Assembly (NCBI GenBank): GCA_950022655.1
Contig: OX465583.1
Coordinates: 38,713,894 to 38,777,893 of the forward strand
Reading direction: 5' to 3'
Length of the DNA stretch: 64,000 nt
Origin: Alentia gelatinosa
Taxonomy: Eukaryota > Annelida > Polychaeta > Phyllodocida > Polynoidae
Shown here in pieces: positions 36,901 to 48,900 of this stretch (position 1 is its first letter; every line of letters begins with the position of its first letter). Both the position numbers and the translations under genes were made by a program. The notes beneath the pieces were generated by a model, which was not told the DNA's origin, did no database searches, and saw only the letters and a program-made list of their open reading frames with translations.

Positions 36901-39900
36901 TGTTTGTGTGATCAGAATAGTTGGTGATCACATTACAAAGGTCCCAAAGAAAGAAGGACCCAGACATGGAGGTGCTAAGAGAAGCAAATGCCAAGAGTTC
37001 TTTTTCCATTTCAAAAGGCCCTCCCCCCTCAACTAGCCACAACTCAGGATTCAGTGTCCCTACTTTGCACACCTTAGCAGTGGGTCCCTGACCTTACATT
37101 TGGTCCTACCACCTAGAGAATCGTGTTCTCTTTCTCGGATACCAAGTAATGAAATATATACAATGTCTTGGGTAACTTTTCGTGATGACAGCTATCATCT
37201 CTTGTGGGATTTTTCTTTTTCATATTACTTGTGGAATTTTCGGGATATATTCAAAGATATTGAATTGTTAAATGGGGCAGTGTGGGGGATTGCTTTGTGG
37301 TACCCAACTCAGGTCCCCATTAACTCCCAAGAACCATGAACTAGTAAACAGGATGATTGGTCCTATTACCAGTTGGTTGTATGGACAAGTCTTAGCAGCG
37401 GCTAGCATGTGCTTGTGACCAGGTCCGACCTACCAGCCCCATGAACCTGTCAGCAGTGTAAAGCCAGTGATAGATGGACGCAAGCGACAAGACACGACAT
37501 ATGATCCAGATCTGACTCTAACGCCCGTGCCTAATATCTTCTGCCTCATCTCGAACTACCTGGACTCATCGTCCTATTGACTTAAGACATGTGTTAGATC
37601 TAAAGCAGACAGATTGTTTCGTCTCGTCTCGATGCGCTGTGAAATAAGACAAGACGAAGTAAGACAAAAAGGAGGCAATACTTATATAGAACGTCCTGAC
37701 CATGCTGTACAAGTCACAGAACGAGATGGTAATTTACGGTTTGTACGGCCCAAGGTGTTTATGCCCAGTTCCGTACAAACCATAAATCATCGAGTTCTGT
37801 GACTTGTAAAAGCATGGTTGGACATTATATATTTACTTTATACCCAAAATTAAAAAAAAAAAAATTCATTTGGCTTAACAACCAATATTTTAATAAACGT
37901 GTATGAGAAGCTAGTCCGTATTTTCCTATATGGACCAGTGGTCCGTACAGTATGTTTACGTTATATGCCGAAACGGTGCGTATTTACAGTATATACAGCA
38001 CGAGTATATAGTAAAAGATATGATGAGACAAGACCCCTGAGGACCTGTCCTGACTTGACGTGTCTATTTATCATTGGCTTTGCGGGACACCATAGTGACC
38101 AGCTGTCTTTGCCTCTGGTTGCATCGACTGGGCACCAGCCGGTTTACTGATGCTGCATTGTTGGGACACCCTTCTAAATGGCTATCAGAAATATGAACGG
38201 GTCACCAATACACACATACGCTGCCTGTGTAGACCAATCACCAACCAGCCTGCATCTGAAGCAAGATGGTGGGCTATATATGCAATCACATCTTTTTCCA
38301 AATTGAGTATTTTTTAGTACAAGACAGTAGACACAGTTGGATATTTCGCATTTCTTTCTCTATTCAGCGTAGCTCCCGAGTAGCATCACCTCTTGTTGCC
38401 TTTCTTGCTGGTCTTCATCCTACTGCCACGGTGGACCACAACTTTCGGGTTAGAATTTGTTCTCAGGTTAGAAGGTTAAAAACAGTGTTCACGTCCGGAC
38501 GTTTGCAGGTTGTAAAAAATCAGCCAGAATCACCGCAAAATTGATAAACGTGGATTTTAAAGGGGTTTTCTTTAGAGAACATGGATCGTCAAGGAGCAGG
38601 GTGCATGGTGTACCGCTGCCCCTGCAGGTTATAGCTGTATGTCTTTGTTACTCATGCAAGGCAGCAGCGTAGGGTTATGTACGGAAGAACCATTAATACA
38701 GGGACAGAGACAGAATGTGTCTGCATACCATGGAATACAGAAATACGCGATGGCTGAGTGGGTGAGGTGGTTATTTTGCTGTCGTCGTTCATGAGACTGC
38801 ACAAGCATTAGTGTATTTGGGTTGATGATTTTTTTCTTCTAGTTCAGGTCAGGTGGGGATGCTTTAGCGTGTCGTTACCACACGTTATTGTACTGTGTTA
38901 CACTGTATTCCGCATGTTACTCCATGTCAAAATGTTATTCATATAAAAAAACTAATCGGTGCCTTTAAAACCGAAATTTAGCTGATATATTATCAAAACA
39001 AGGATTATTCACTTTCACGTATATAAACTATGATAATACCAAATTCGAGTTTGCTCAATTTATAGAGTGAAAATATCGTGGGTAAATCATTGAGTACGGG
39101 CAAACCTTTTCCACGAAAATATGGAAAGTAGTAGTGTAATACTTCTATGTCTCTGACATAGGAAATAAAAAACGACAATGCTCTGGTTCTCAAAGAGAAA
39201 CAATAATGAAGTAAAGCCTTCTTTTACTTAAATTAATACCATCGCATTGTGTCGGAATATTAATTGGTAGAGTTAGAATTCAAGATTCATCCATCTTCCA
39301 CTGGATCAAATAAAGTTAATTGAGCCATATCCAGCTGTAGTTTCCGATGCGTGGTCTTTAAATCTGTTATCGTTGGATTGTTATATGTACATTGAAATTG
39401 TAGAGCCCAACATGGCCTCTGGATGACCATCAATGCAGATTATTTGTGCTGTACACTGCCCTATAGAATCAACATAATGAGATATCTGCATGAGGCTGCT
39501 ATTACCAGAATATCTTATCACAAACAACCATTAAGAACAAAATAAATAAAAATATTTTTTTTGTGTGTTTTTCTTTATCAAAATGAAAAAAGGTAGGGTT
39601 GTTTAGGCTACTTGACCATAGGCAATAGACAAGAAATTTATAAGATTATGTTTGGAAACTAAGTCAGCTTGGTGAACAGCAAAAGCGTTGAGGCAATGTA
39701 TCTGTACATGAAATGAGTGGGGTTATAAACAGGGGAGGTAACCAGAGACTACCTGCAGGAACTGGACATTGGGGGTAGGGCTATAACACAGGTAACACTG
39801 GCTGAAACACAGGGCGGGTTGTGGAGGTAAGAGGCATGGACTAGTTGTTGTCAATACAGGGCATTTCGCTTTGGAAAACTAACTATGGCACTAGCTCTAC

Positions 39901-42900
39901 ATAACAAATACTGGAATTGAGGCTTTGAATAACTGAATTCTGCGATTTCATTCTAAGGCAGTGGCTAGTGGCATAGTGCTGCTACCTAGCGGCACTTGGA
40001 GCACACTAGCAACTAGGGAACAGTGGATTGGGGTTGGACACAAAATGCTACTGGTTGTGGCTAGATGAAAGAAAGAAAATAACTTCGCCGAGAGGTCGGC
40101 GGACGACATGACTGAGCATTCTCCATGCTACCAACAGTTGAAACAGTCGGTCAATAACTAACAACTACGGTCTACCTAGAGAACCAGGGCGAGCTGGTTT
40201 TTGTAACCGCTCACAACATATACAACTGATACCAACGTCCAATTGATACAAGTAATGCAGCAATTAACAAACTCAAAAAAGCCGTAAGCATGCGCACCAC
40301 CAGGCTCTAAATCAGCCAGCACTATAAGGCAGGGGTCAATACGTCTAGCATTGGAAACTCATGCAAAAGCGCCAGTAGAAATGCTGAAAGAATATTTTTT
40401 TGCTGCCTCCTACTACAGTACCCAGTCTACATGTCAACACAGGGTATACATGGGGTGTAATGTTTACTGTACTGCATGTAATGTGTTCTGTTGTTTGGGT
40501 CAATGATAGCAGTAAAAAGAAAACAGAAATAGGAAAGAGCCCCGGGTGGGGTGGGGTGTAATCCATTTTCTGCGTATTTAGTCTTTTATCTTCACTTTGT
40601 CTTGGGTGTGGTGTATTTAATAAGCATCGTTGCTAGATAAAAGCCCATCTAGTAACAACCCCTTTAGGAAGTCACCACATGATTGCTTGAAGCAAGTCAC
40701 GTGATACCCTGAGGTTGAAATCTATGTTGAAAGTTCAACGTGCCGTGTTTGGGTGAGTTACAAAGCCTATGTAATGGAGATGCAATATTTATATATGTTC
40801 TTTGTATGTAATTTGATTTATCTATAGATGTGTTAAACTGATCTCTCCTATTATACGTTAACTAATGATATCTACTCATACGACATTGAATAAAATTTAA
40901 CAGAAGGGATTTTTTTTTCAAACGTCTGGTAACCCCGGATGAACGAAAAAAATTACAAAAATATTTTAACAGAAGGGAAGTTTTCATATAGACTTTGGTT
41001 TGACTATTATTACTGTATTTTAGCTTGGAAATAATCGAGTTTTCAGTTCCTGAATGGTGCATTTTTTTGGTCTTGTTTTTATTTATGCATGAGGGTAATT
41101 GCCAAAGAGCCACGTGCTGTGAGGGCACGTGACACAAACACTCTGCGTGCTGGGTGAGTGTTCAGTGAGGACACAACACGGCACTCAAGTCACACACAAC
41201 ACCCTCCACAATGCCTCTCCACGAGAAATCAAACCCACTCAGTAATAAAGACTGGGAGACTGAGACGCCAAATGCCAGACGCAAATAAGCCCCCGAAGTT
41301 TTCATTTTACAGGTAGGGGAGAATTAATTAGCGTATGTTTGCCTACTATATTACTGAGATCAAATGCAAGTCATCGCAAAATGCCGGGTATCTTTTATAA
41401 CATACGCCTTAGTTCCTAACTGATTACAAGCGTATATGATAAAAGTTCAGAAGGGATTTTGAGCAATATCAGTTAATTTGGATGCTGGGGCTGGGCTTGT
41501 TGTTATGCGTGTATGTATGACTGTATGAGTGGCGGATATGTCCTGTATAAATATGGATATACTGTATGGATGTCAGTTGGGTTTTTTTGTTTTTTTTTAA
41601 ATAAAATATACATACATATGTAAAGGTTATGAGTTCAAATGTACATTTGTTTTTTAACCATGGCCTTGTAGTCAGGGATGCCAGTTGGGATCAGGAAAAA
41701 ATCCTACATGGGGACTGTGGCCAGTCTATGTCTCATCTAAAACGCACATGGTGAATGGGGAATTCCCATCACTCTCCTAGCAGATCCTTGGGTATGGACT
41801 TGCATTATAGGACATCAAGATGTCTGCTATGAGAGTGGGTATATGAGTAGTTCTGCACTAAATGGCGTACTTTTCAAAGAAAGTCATTTAAGAAAGATTA
41901 CCACACACTAGCAGTTCTATATTCTGCAAAGTATCTTTACAAGTTCATTAGGCATTCCTTTGATATTTACTTTTTACACTTGGTAATGCTTTAATAACTC
42001 TTTTCTCACATGACACATTTTAAGCCAATCAGAGGTCAGTATTTTAGTCTGCCCTTGTCTGTAGGAGCATTTCCCACACAAATCCCACCATCCTACAGCT
42101 CTAGGTTGGAGCAATGGGATCCAGAGGGCCTCTAACCGAGTCTGTTGGGGGTAGCTGAATTCAGAATTTTGAAAGATTATAGAACATGTTTATCTAAGAT
42201 TTAGATTTTAGGAAACCTGGAGTCAGTATTTTTTTCAGGATATATATAATTTCTTGAAATTTCCATATATTTTAGACTAAAGTGAAAATCCTACATGTAG
42301 GCAAAATCCTACAAACTGGCATCCCTGTGTAGTGGTCAATTGGTTTCAATCTAAAATGGAGTCATGTACGCTGTCAAGCAGTATAGGTATGTATACTATC
42401 AGGGTGTCAAGTATATCACATATTTGTATTTGTATGGGTGTTAGGTTTGCTTGTGTCCCAGAGGATCCTGGGAGGTGTTTTATAGTAGCGACGATCGTTA
42501 GTAGTGACCGTTTCTGTTGCATATTCGAATTATCATATGTATGTATATATGGTACCGCTATATTCAAATGGGTCTAAGACCATCAGAGATCGTTTCAACC
42601 CAACAGGTCTAAGCAACAGCTTGTCTATAAAACACCTCCCTGCGGATATATGGAGACTATCAGTTTTTTGTTCACTGGCTTTGACTCATGAGTGGTGATC
42701 ACGAGGTTACGGACATCTGTATGTATATATTCTAGTGGGGGTCGGGTATGTGTATGTGTATATGGTATGGGTGCTGGGTGTGGAACGTACGCGCCTATCT
42801 ACATGTGGGTATTATTAGCAACTATCAATTAAATCGACCTGCAATGTGGCAGAGCCTACTTTGTGAGGACCACGATAAGGAGGGTACATTGCAGACTGAG

Positions 42901-45900
42901 CGTTACTCTCATGAGTGACTCAAAACTATCAAGGTATCTACCATCAGATATACTGCATTATACCCTTCTTATAATTTATTTGTTTCATGCGTTCTCAGTT
43001 TGTATTAAAACAAAAAGTAAAAATACTAGAAGTTGTTTGATTATTTTTGGAAGACAGCCTTCTAAAATGTTCATTTCAAAAGACAACTCTCTCTGGAAGA
43101 GTTGACGGTCAAATGACAAATGCCTCTGCAGAGGTAGTATTGCTGATGAACCATACATCTCGGGTTTCGATTTTTGTGCATTTATTTTAGCACTTAGAAA
43201 ATATCCGTTATCCACTTCAATATAGAAGTTTCTCATCAATTGGGTTCAATCCATCAGCTCAAAATTCAACTACCCCTTGTCCTAAGCATAAAAGAACACT
43301 AGAAGGGGGTCCTCAGCTGGTGCGCTTTTAACCAAGAATGAAGCCTATGAGCGTATTTATGCAGGCAGGTAGTAAGCTGTGTTAGTAACTTAGACACTAC
43401 GAGGCCATGCGCCCGTTGAGGCTTGTACTAGGCGCTGGGCATGCTGTTATTATGATACGTTCCCGGGTCGCATAGCAGTGGGGGAACGGCGGTTAGAGAA
43501 CAACAAGATGTGGCCCACCTGCCGCTAATCAGATAATCGCCTTCAATCACTTGTAAGCTCCGGAAGAACCGGAGTGACTTTATGGCCATTGAACGGATTA
43601 TGGTAAGGGCTGAGACTTTCTGTAATAGGCCCAAACTCTCTTCTAACTCCTGCGTCACTCGATCTGTGAAGGGGAAGAAAGGTGCATGACGTTGAGACAG
43701 GTGCAGTGACTCTGACAGGAAAAAAACGCACACAGGTGACCTGGCGGACGCGGGGTCACGTGGGACACGGCGACCACGTGACCGCGCCTCTGTGAACAGG
43801 ACAAACATGTAAAACACGGACCATCATTCGTTCTCCACACCTCTCTCTCTCTCTCCTCCAGCCGACTCCTCATACTCCAACGCCCTCTTCTGGATCTGCG
43901 ACAAACCACATACATACAGAAAAACAAGTGCTGGCCTCTGGCGAGACGCGCAGTGTCCCCTCACCGCCCTAGCGGCGGGCACTGACGTGACACCCAACTG
44001 GCACCTACCTATCGTCGAACGTGCGACTGCCTTGGATCAGCTTTAGTCTCTTCAGAAAGTGGAGAGAGACTATGGCAAAAGAGCGCACAATCTTCACATA
44101 TTGGGTGACCTTCTCAATCAAGCCCAGGTTGGCCTCCAGCTCGCGCCCAACCTGACCTACAAATGCACAGAGGATAGTGAGGGTGGTGGTCGTTAGATGG
44201 CAGCACTGGAGTTGTCTCGGGCGGCGGGTAGCAGGCAGCTGGCGTGGTGGCACCAGTCTGAAATGATACTCTTCCCCATCTCCCTAGCAGAAATTTTATC
44301 ATTTTCGTATTTAGCCTTTTTTTCGATTTCACTTCCTGGTTCCGTTGATTTGTATATATATTTATATTGCTACTTTTGACCTTTATGCATGCTAGGTTCT
44401 CGACCATATCTTCCTTTGATATCTACCTCTATCAATTTGGATTATCTTCTAATCATCATATTTAGTTGACATTATGCGGTAGGAAGTGTCGGTTTCCTTC
44501 ATTGGTATTTATAAGATCAATTAATTATCAAAACATCACCTACTAGAGTTCTACTTTTGAGCAGCATTCTACAATTTTCTTTCTGTCCAATTGTTGTGTT
44601 AAGTTGTGTAAAATGGTGATATTCAGTAATGATATATAAGAGTTTAAATATTTGTCAATTTTATAGTAGATTATAAATGTATGTATCAGTAAAATATAGA
44701 ACTTTTTCAGTAATACCCATATACCTGGAATAACTTATTTTGCGAAGAATTCTACATCTCCCTCAGCTTTATTTCTATGTATAAGAGTATAGTCGGTACC
44801 AGAAAAGCAATATGACATGGAAGCCATAGCTAGGCAAAAGATTTTTAAAAAACCCGTAAATTCCCTGAGAAAATCTCTGTTAATCTTACCTAGTTTATGG
44901 TCACTGAACTACATGGTTGGCCTACGTGATTATTGTGGGTTAAATGGCACAGGGTTAAATGTTAAAGGTTCTATCATTGGAACTTTTGGTACACTGCCAG
45001 AATTTGTTCATGCTCGTTTCCATGGGAAATACAGTCTAAGTGCTATTCCTGGGATAATCACAGAAAGTTGCATTCGCATCTCGATTCCCTAACACACTTA
45101 TCGTAGAAACACACTCAAGTATCTATTGAGAAGGAGGTATTTGCTACCATAGGATCTACATAATATAATAGAAAGGACTAATATTAATTAAAAAATCGAA
45201 TCTTGTGCATACATGTCACACAAAAAGTAGAAGTAGAGACAGCAGTGTAATATTGCAGTCAAAGCAACATAAAAACGACAATCATATTAAGAGTTAAGAC
45301 AAAATTGAAAAAATAGACATGCACAAAATACATTCTGAACATGAATTGGCAGGGCAGTCAGTAGAATTGGAGATCCGCGAGCAGCTAGGTTATCAGGTAG
45401 TGGACCATACTACAAAAAAGACAGTGTGAGACTAGCACAGGGCTTATGGAACTAACAAGTGACCATCAAAGATGTTGGTAGTAACATAGTTGATTAATCA
45501 TGTCAGGAATCAGACGTCACAGGTGGCAGCACCGGTTACTACGTCCCTAGGACAGAAACCAAGTCATTAAATTATACCACAATGAAGAGAGAAATCATTC
45601 AGCCACAGGTATGTCCGTTACAACTTTAGCAACCAAAGAGACGTCAAATTTAATTTCACCATAAGTACTGATTAGTTATTCCCTAGAAGTGCTTTATGTT
45701 TAACAATCTAATCCATGTTTTGTTACATCTTGTTGTGTCTTTGAGATTGATGGCTCTATGAGTTGGTCTCTCTAACATCTCCCCCCTCTCTACCCACCCA
45801 CCCACCCATCCACCCAGCACCCACTTGTGCCCTGTCTCTCAGTCTAACACCATGCTTCTTTATTGTGCACCGTTCCTCCTTGTACCCTTTTCGCTTCCCT

Positions 45901-48900
45901 TGTCCTGTCTCGACCACAAACCTTACTGATGTGTTCCCCTGGTTTTTCTTGTTGTTAATTTATTTGGCTAACGCCCAAGGTAAGTTTGGGGGTAAAGGGA
46001 CAATCAAAAGTTTCAAATTTCTATCTATTAGTCTTGCTTCGGACTAAAAAATTGTATATAGTATTCCAACGAGATAAGTTTAATTCATGAAGGTAACTAC
46101 ATTATTCTTCGTAATACCTTCCGATAGCTTATTTAAGTTAATGTCTATTGTTTTCGACCTCCCTCCTATCCTTACTTCATCGGTGTAATAGAAGTGTTAC
46201 TATTGGGACGATGAATACACTTTCACCACGGAAATCAACCTTTTCTCCTGCTTCTTATTAGCTCAACCCTTATGTGTTTATGTGTAACCACTCTATAGTG
46301 TCTATAATGGATAAAGTTGTCAACCCGGCCTATAACGGACATTGACCCCGTTTAGGTGGTCTAAAACGATTGATCAGCTTCCTGGAATGGACTTGATAAA
46401 TGTGTAAGAAGCTGGACCTAATGAGTCCTGTACAGATAATGTACACCTAACGGCAGCTGTTAATCTTCTGTTCATGATTTGCTACCTTTTTGACTGATTG
46501 ATTGAAAATCATGTAAACATTTATGTGAATCAACTGTCTATAAACGTGTTTTTTTAAAACCTTCTCCCCCAACCCCTCATACTCCCCCTAACGTGAAGTT
46601 ATATAACTCCTTCCACCCCTTCCTGTTCCTCATCGCTTCCTTATTAAAATCTCCAGTTGACTGTCCTTCAAGCTGCAGATTAATCAATCAAACAGCTTAT
46701 TGTCTGTCAAGCTGTCGACAAGCCAATTTTCTTCAAGCTGAAAATCTACAAACAGGATGACGATTGCCTGTTGATCAGCCAGTTGTCAATTGAGCAGCCA
46801 ATTGCAACTCCAGCAGCCAATGGCCCATCAGGCAACTAATTGTTGAATGAACAGCTAATTGTTCATCAAGCAGCCAAGTGCCTGAGATGAAGTCAACTGC
46901 TTGTTGAGAAGGCAATCGTCTGATGAGTAGCCAATCGTCTGTCGAACAACAATCACCTTTCCAGCCAATTATGTGTTCAGCAGCCAATTGGCTGTCGTGC
47001 AGCCAATCGCCTTTCAAGAAACTACTTCCTGCTGTAGCCAATAGCCCATCGCAAACGCAATTGCCAACCAAGCAGAAGATTGCCTGCCAAGCAGCTGATT
47101 TCCACAAGATGCGATTGTCTATTCAGAAGCCGATTCTGGACTAAAGCGATGTCGGCAGTGAAGTAACGCTAGAACACTTCCTCTTGGGCCAAGCGGGTGG
47201 GCGGTCTGTGTGGTAGCCATCTCTTCTTGGCCTCAAATCCTGCTGTGATTCTTGGTAACGGTTATTTCTCCCCCCCCCCCCCCCACCCTCCCCTACTACG
47301 GGTACCCCCAAAGTATCCTGCCACCATCAATCTTAATTATATCGGTCTTGTCCCGTTTGAAATCACAATTACCGTTGTCAGGATATTTTGAGTTAGAATC
47401 TTTCGTTGAGAAGGATAAGAATTTTCATTTCTTAGGGGAAAAAAGTGTCAGGATACTTTAGACATGAATCACTGACAAGGGTATCGTGCAATGGTGTACA
47501 TGGTAACCTCACCGCCCTACAAGCTATATTGCAATTCCGTAGATAATTTCTGTTTTGTGTGGTTGTGCCTTGTGTTATTGTGGTTATGAGTACAAGGATG
47601 GATTTTGACGTGTCACAATTTTTCTACACATCCGAAAAGTCTCAAAATCAATATCTGGAGTTTGTTGACACTGTGGTTTAATAATGTGCATAACGATATT
47701 TTATTCTGCGTACCGGAATAATGCTTATGATTTTATGTAGTGATTAAATACAATAAATCTAAGACTATATTGCTTCAAGCATTTATCTCGACAGCTAGAG
47801 GAAATTATATTAACAGTTTGCCAGCTATTAAGTTCTACATACTTTCACTAAAGCACTTCTATTCGAGAACGAAGTTATAGAATTATTACTAATAGCAAAA
47901 CTAGTAAAACAGTGACAGTGTTTCAGAACTACCACAATACCCCTTCTCTGTCTTGATTTAATCAATGCCGTATCATTCATTTACGATACGGTCTTAGTAA
48001 AGTTTAACATTGTTTAGAGATGTTCAAGTTTGAGTATACAAGCCAGAACATATTTTAAAATCAGATCAGGAACCGATTAATGCGATATCTAAATAAAGTA
48101 TTTAAAAACTGCCTGCATTATCCACCTGGCTGTGCGAATGAATAAAGTTTATGTTCTGGTAGAAATCCAATATATCAGGTTTTTGAAAGCCGGAAATTAA
48201 TGCTGCCATCTGGCGGGGAGTTGTCATATAAGGTCACGTGGGAGAAAGGTTCTGAGAAAAGATGACTAAGACTTAACATTAAATCTACATATAACATCGT
48301 ACAGTTCTATGCTAGACTTAATCATTAATAACTCAATACCTATTGTATGTGATTCTACAGAAACAAATAATATCCTTTAATAATATCAGACAATTATTCC
48401 CTTACATTTTAGGACATTCTTCAATCATGCCGAGAGATTACTTTCACTACTTCCAATATGAGAAATCTGATTAAGAGATAGGATATAACAACTTTTTAGG
48501 ACTGCTTTGGTTAGTCTAGATTTTTCCAGCGGTCAGTTTTATAAGTGTGCCAGATGTAGGTAGAAGCACGGTTTTCATAATGACCGTAAATGACCAAGTT
48601 CTCCACTCACTTCCTCCGCGTATCTGGATCTCGAGGATTCCGTCGATGACTGTGCAGCCTTTGAGTTCTTGTGCGGAAGCTACGCTGTCCACTACTTTCG
48701 CCATACAGACTGAAAGAAAGCCAAACGGATTTAGGTCGCAGGAGCATTCATGAGCTATACCTGTATATATACACAAGACCACAGCAAATACCACCCATTC
48801 AGGAACACATTGCTTTCTGAATTGTTTTTCCTCTTTTTCCTTATTAAACTTTTCTTTTTTTAACATTCTTTTTCCTTATTAAAGAAAAATACCTTCCGCC

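Larger units (their letters stand above)
36162..43518 (-). other. 7.4-kb receptor intron after the alternative L2 exons
   Basis: Holds the hairpin at 37693 and the inverted-repeat element at 41673. No further copy of the L2 exon was recognised. Confidence 0.6.

Noticed and set aside
43664..44008. Steric hindrance (intron too short) as the reason for mutual exclusion
   Set aside because: At 345 bp the intron is long enough to be spliced; exclusion would have to come from regulation plus frame loss.
46775..47107. 110-residue minus ORF with repeated Trp-Leu motifs
   Set aside because: Produced by the degenerate minisatellite.
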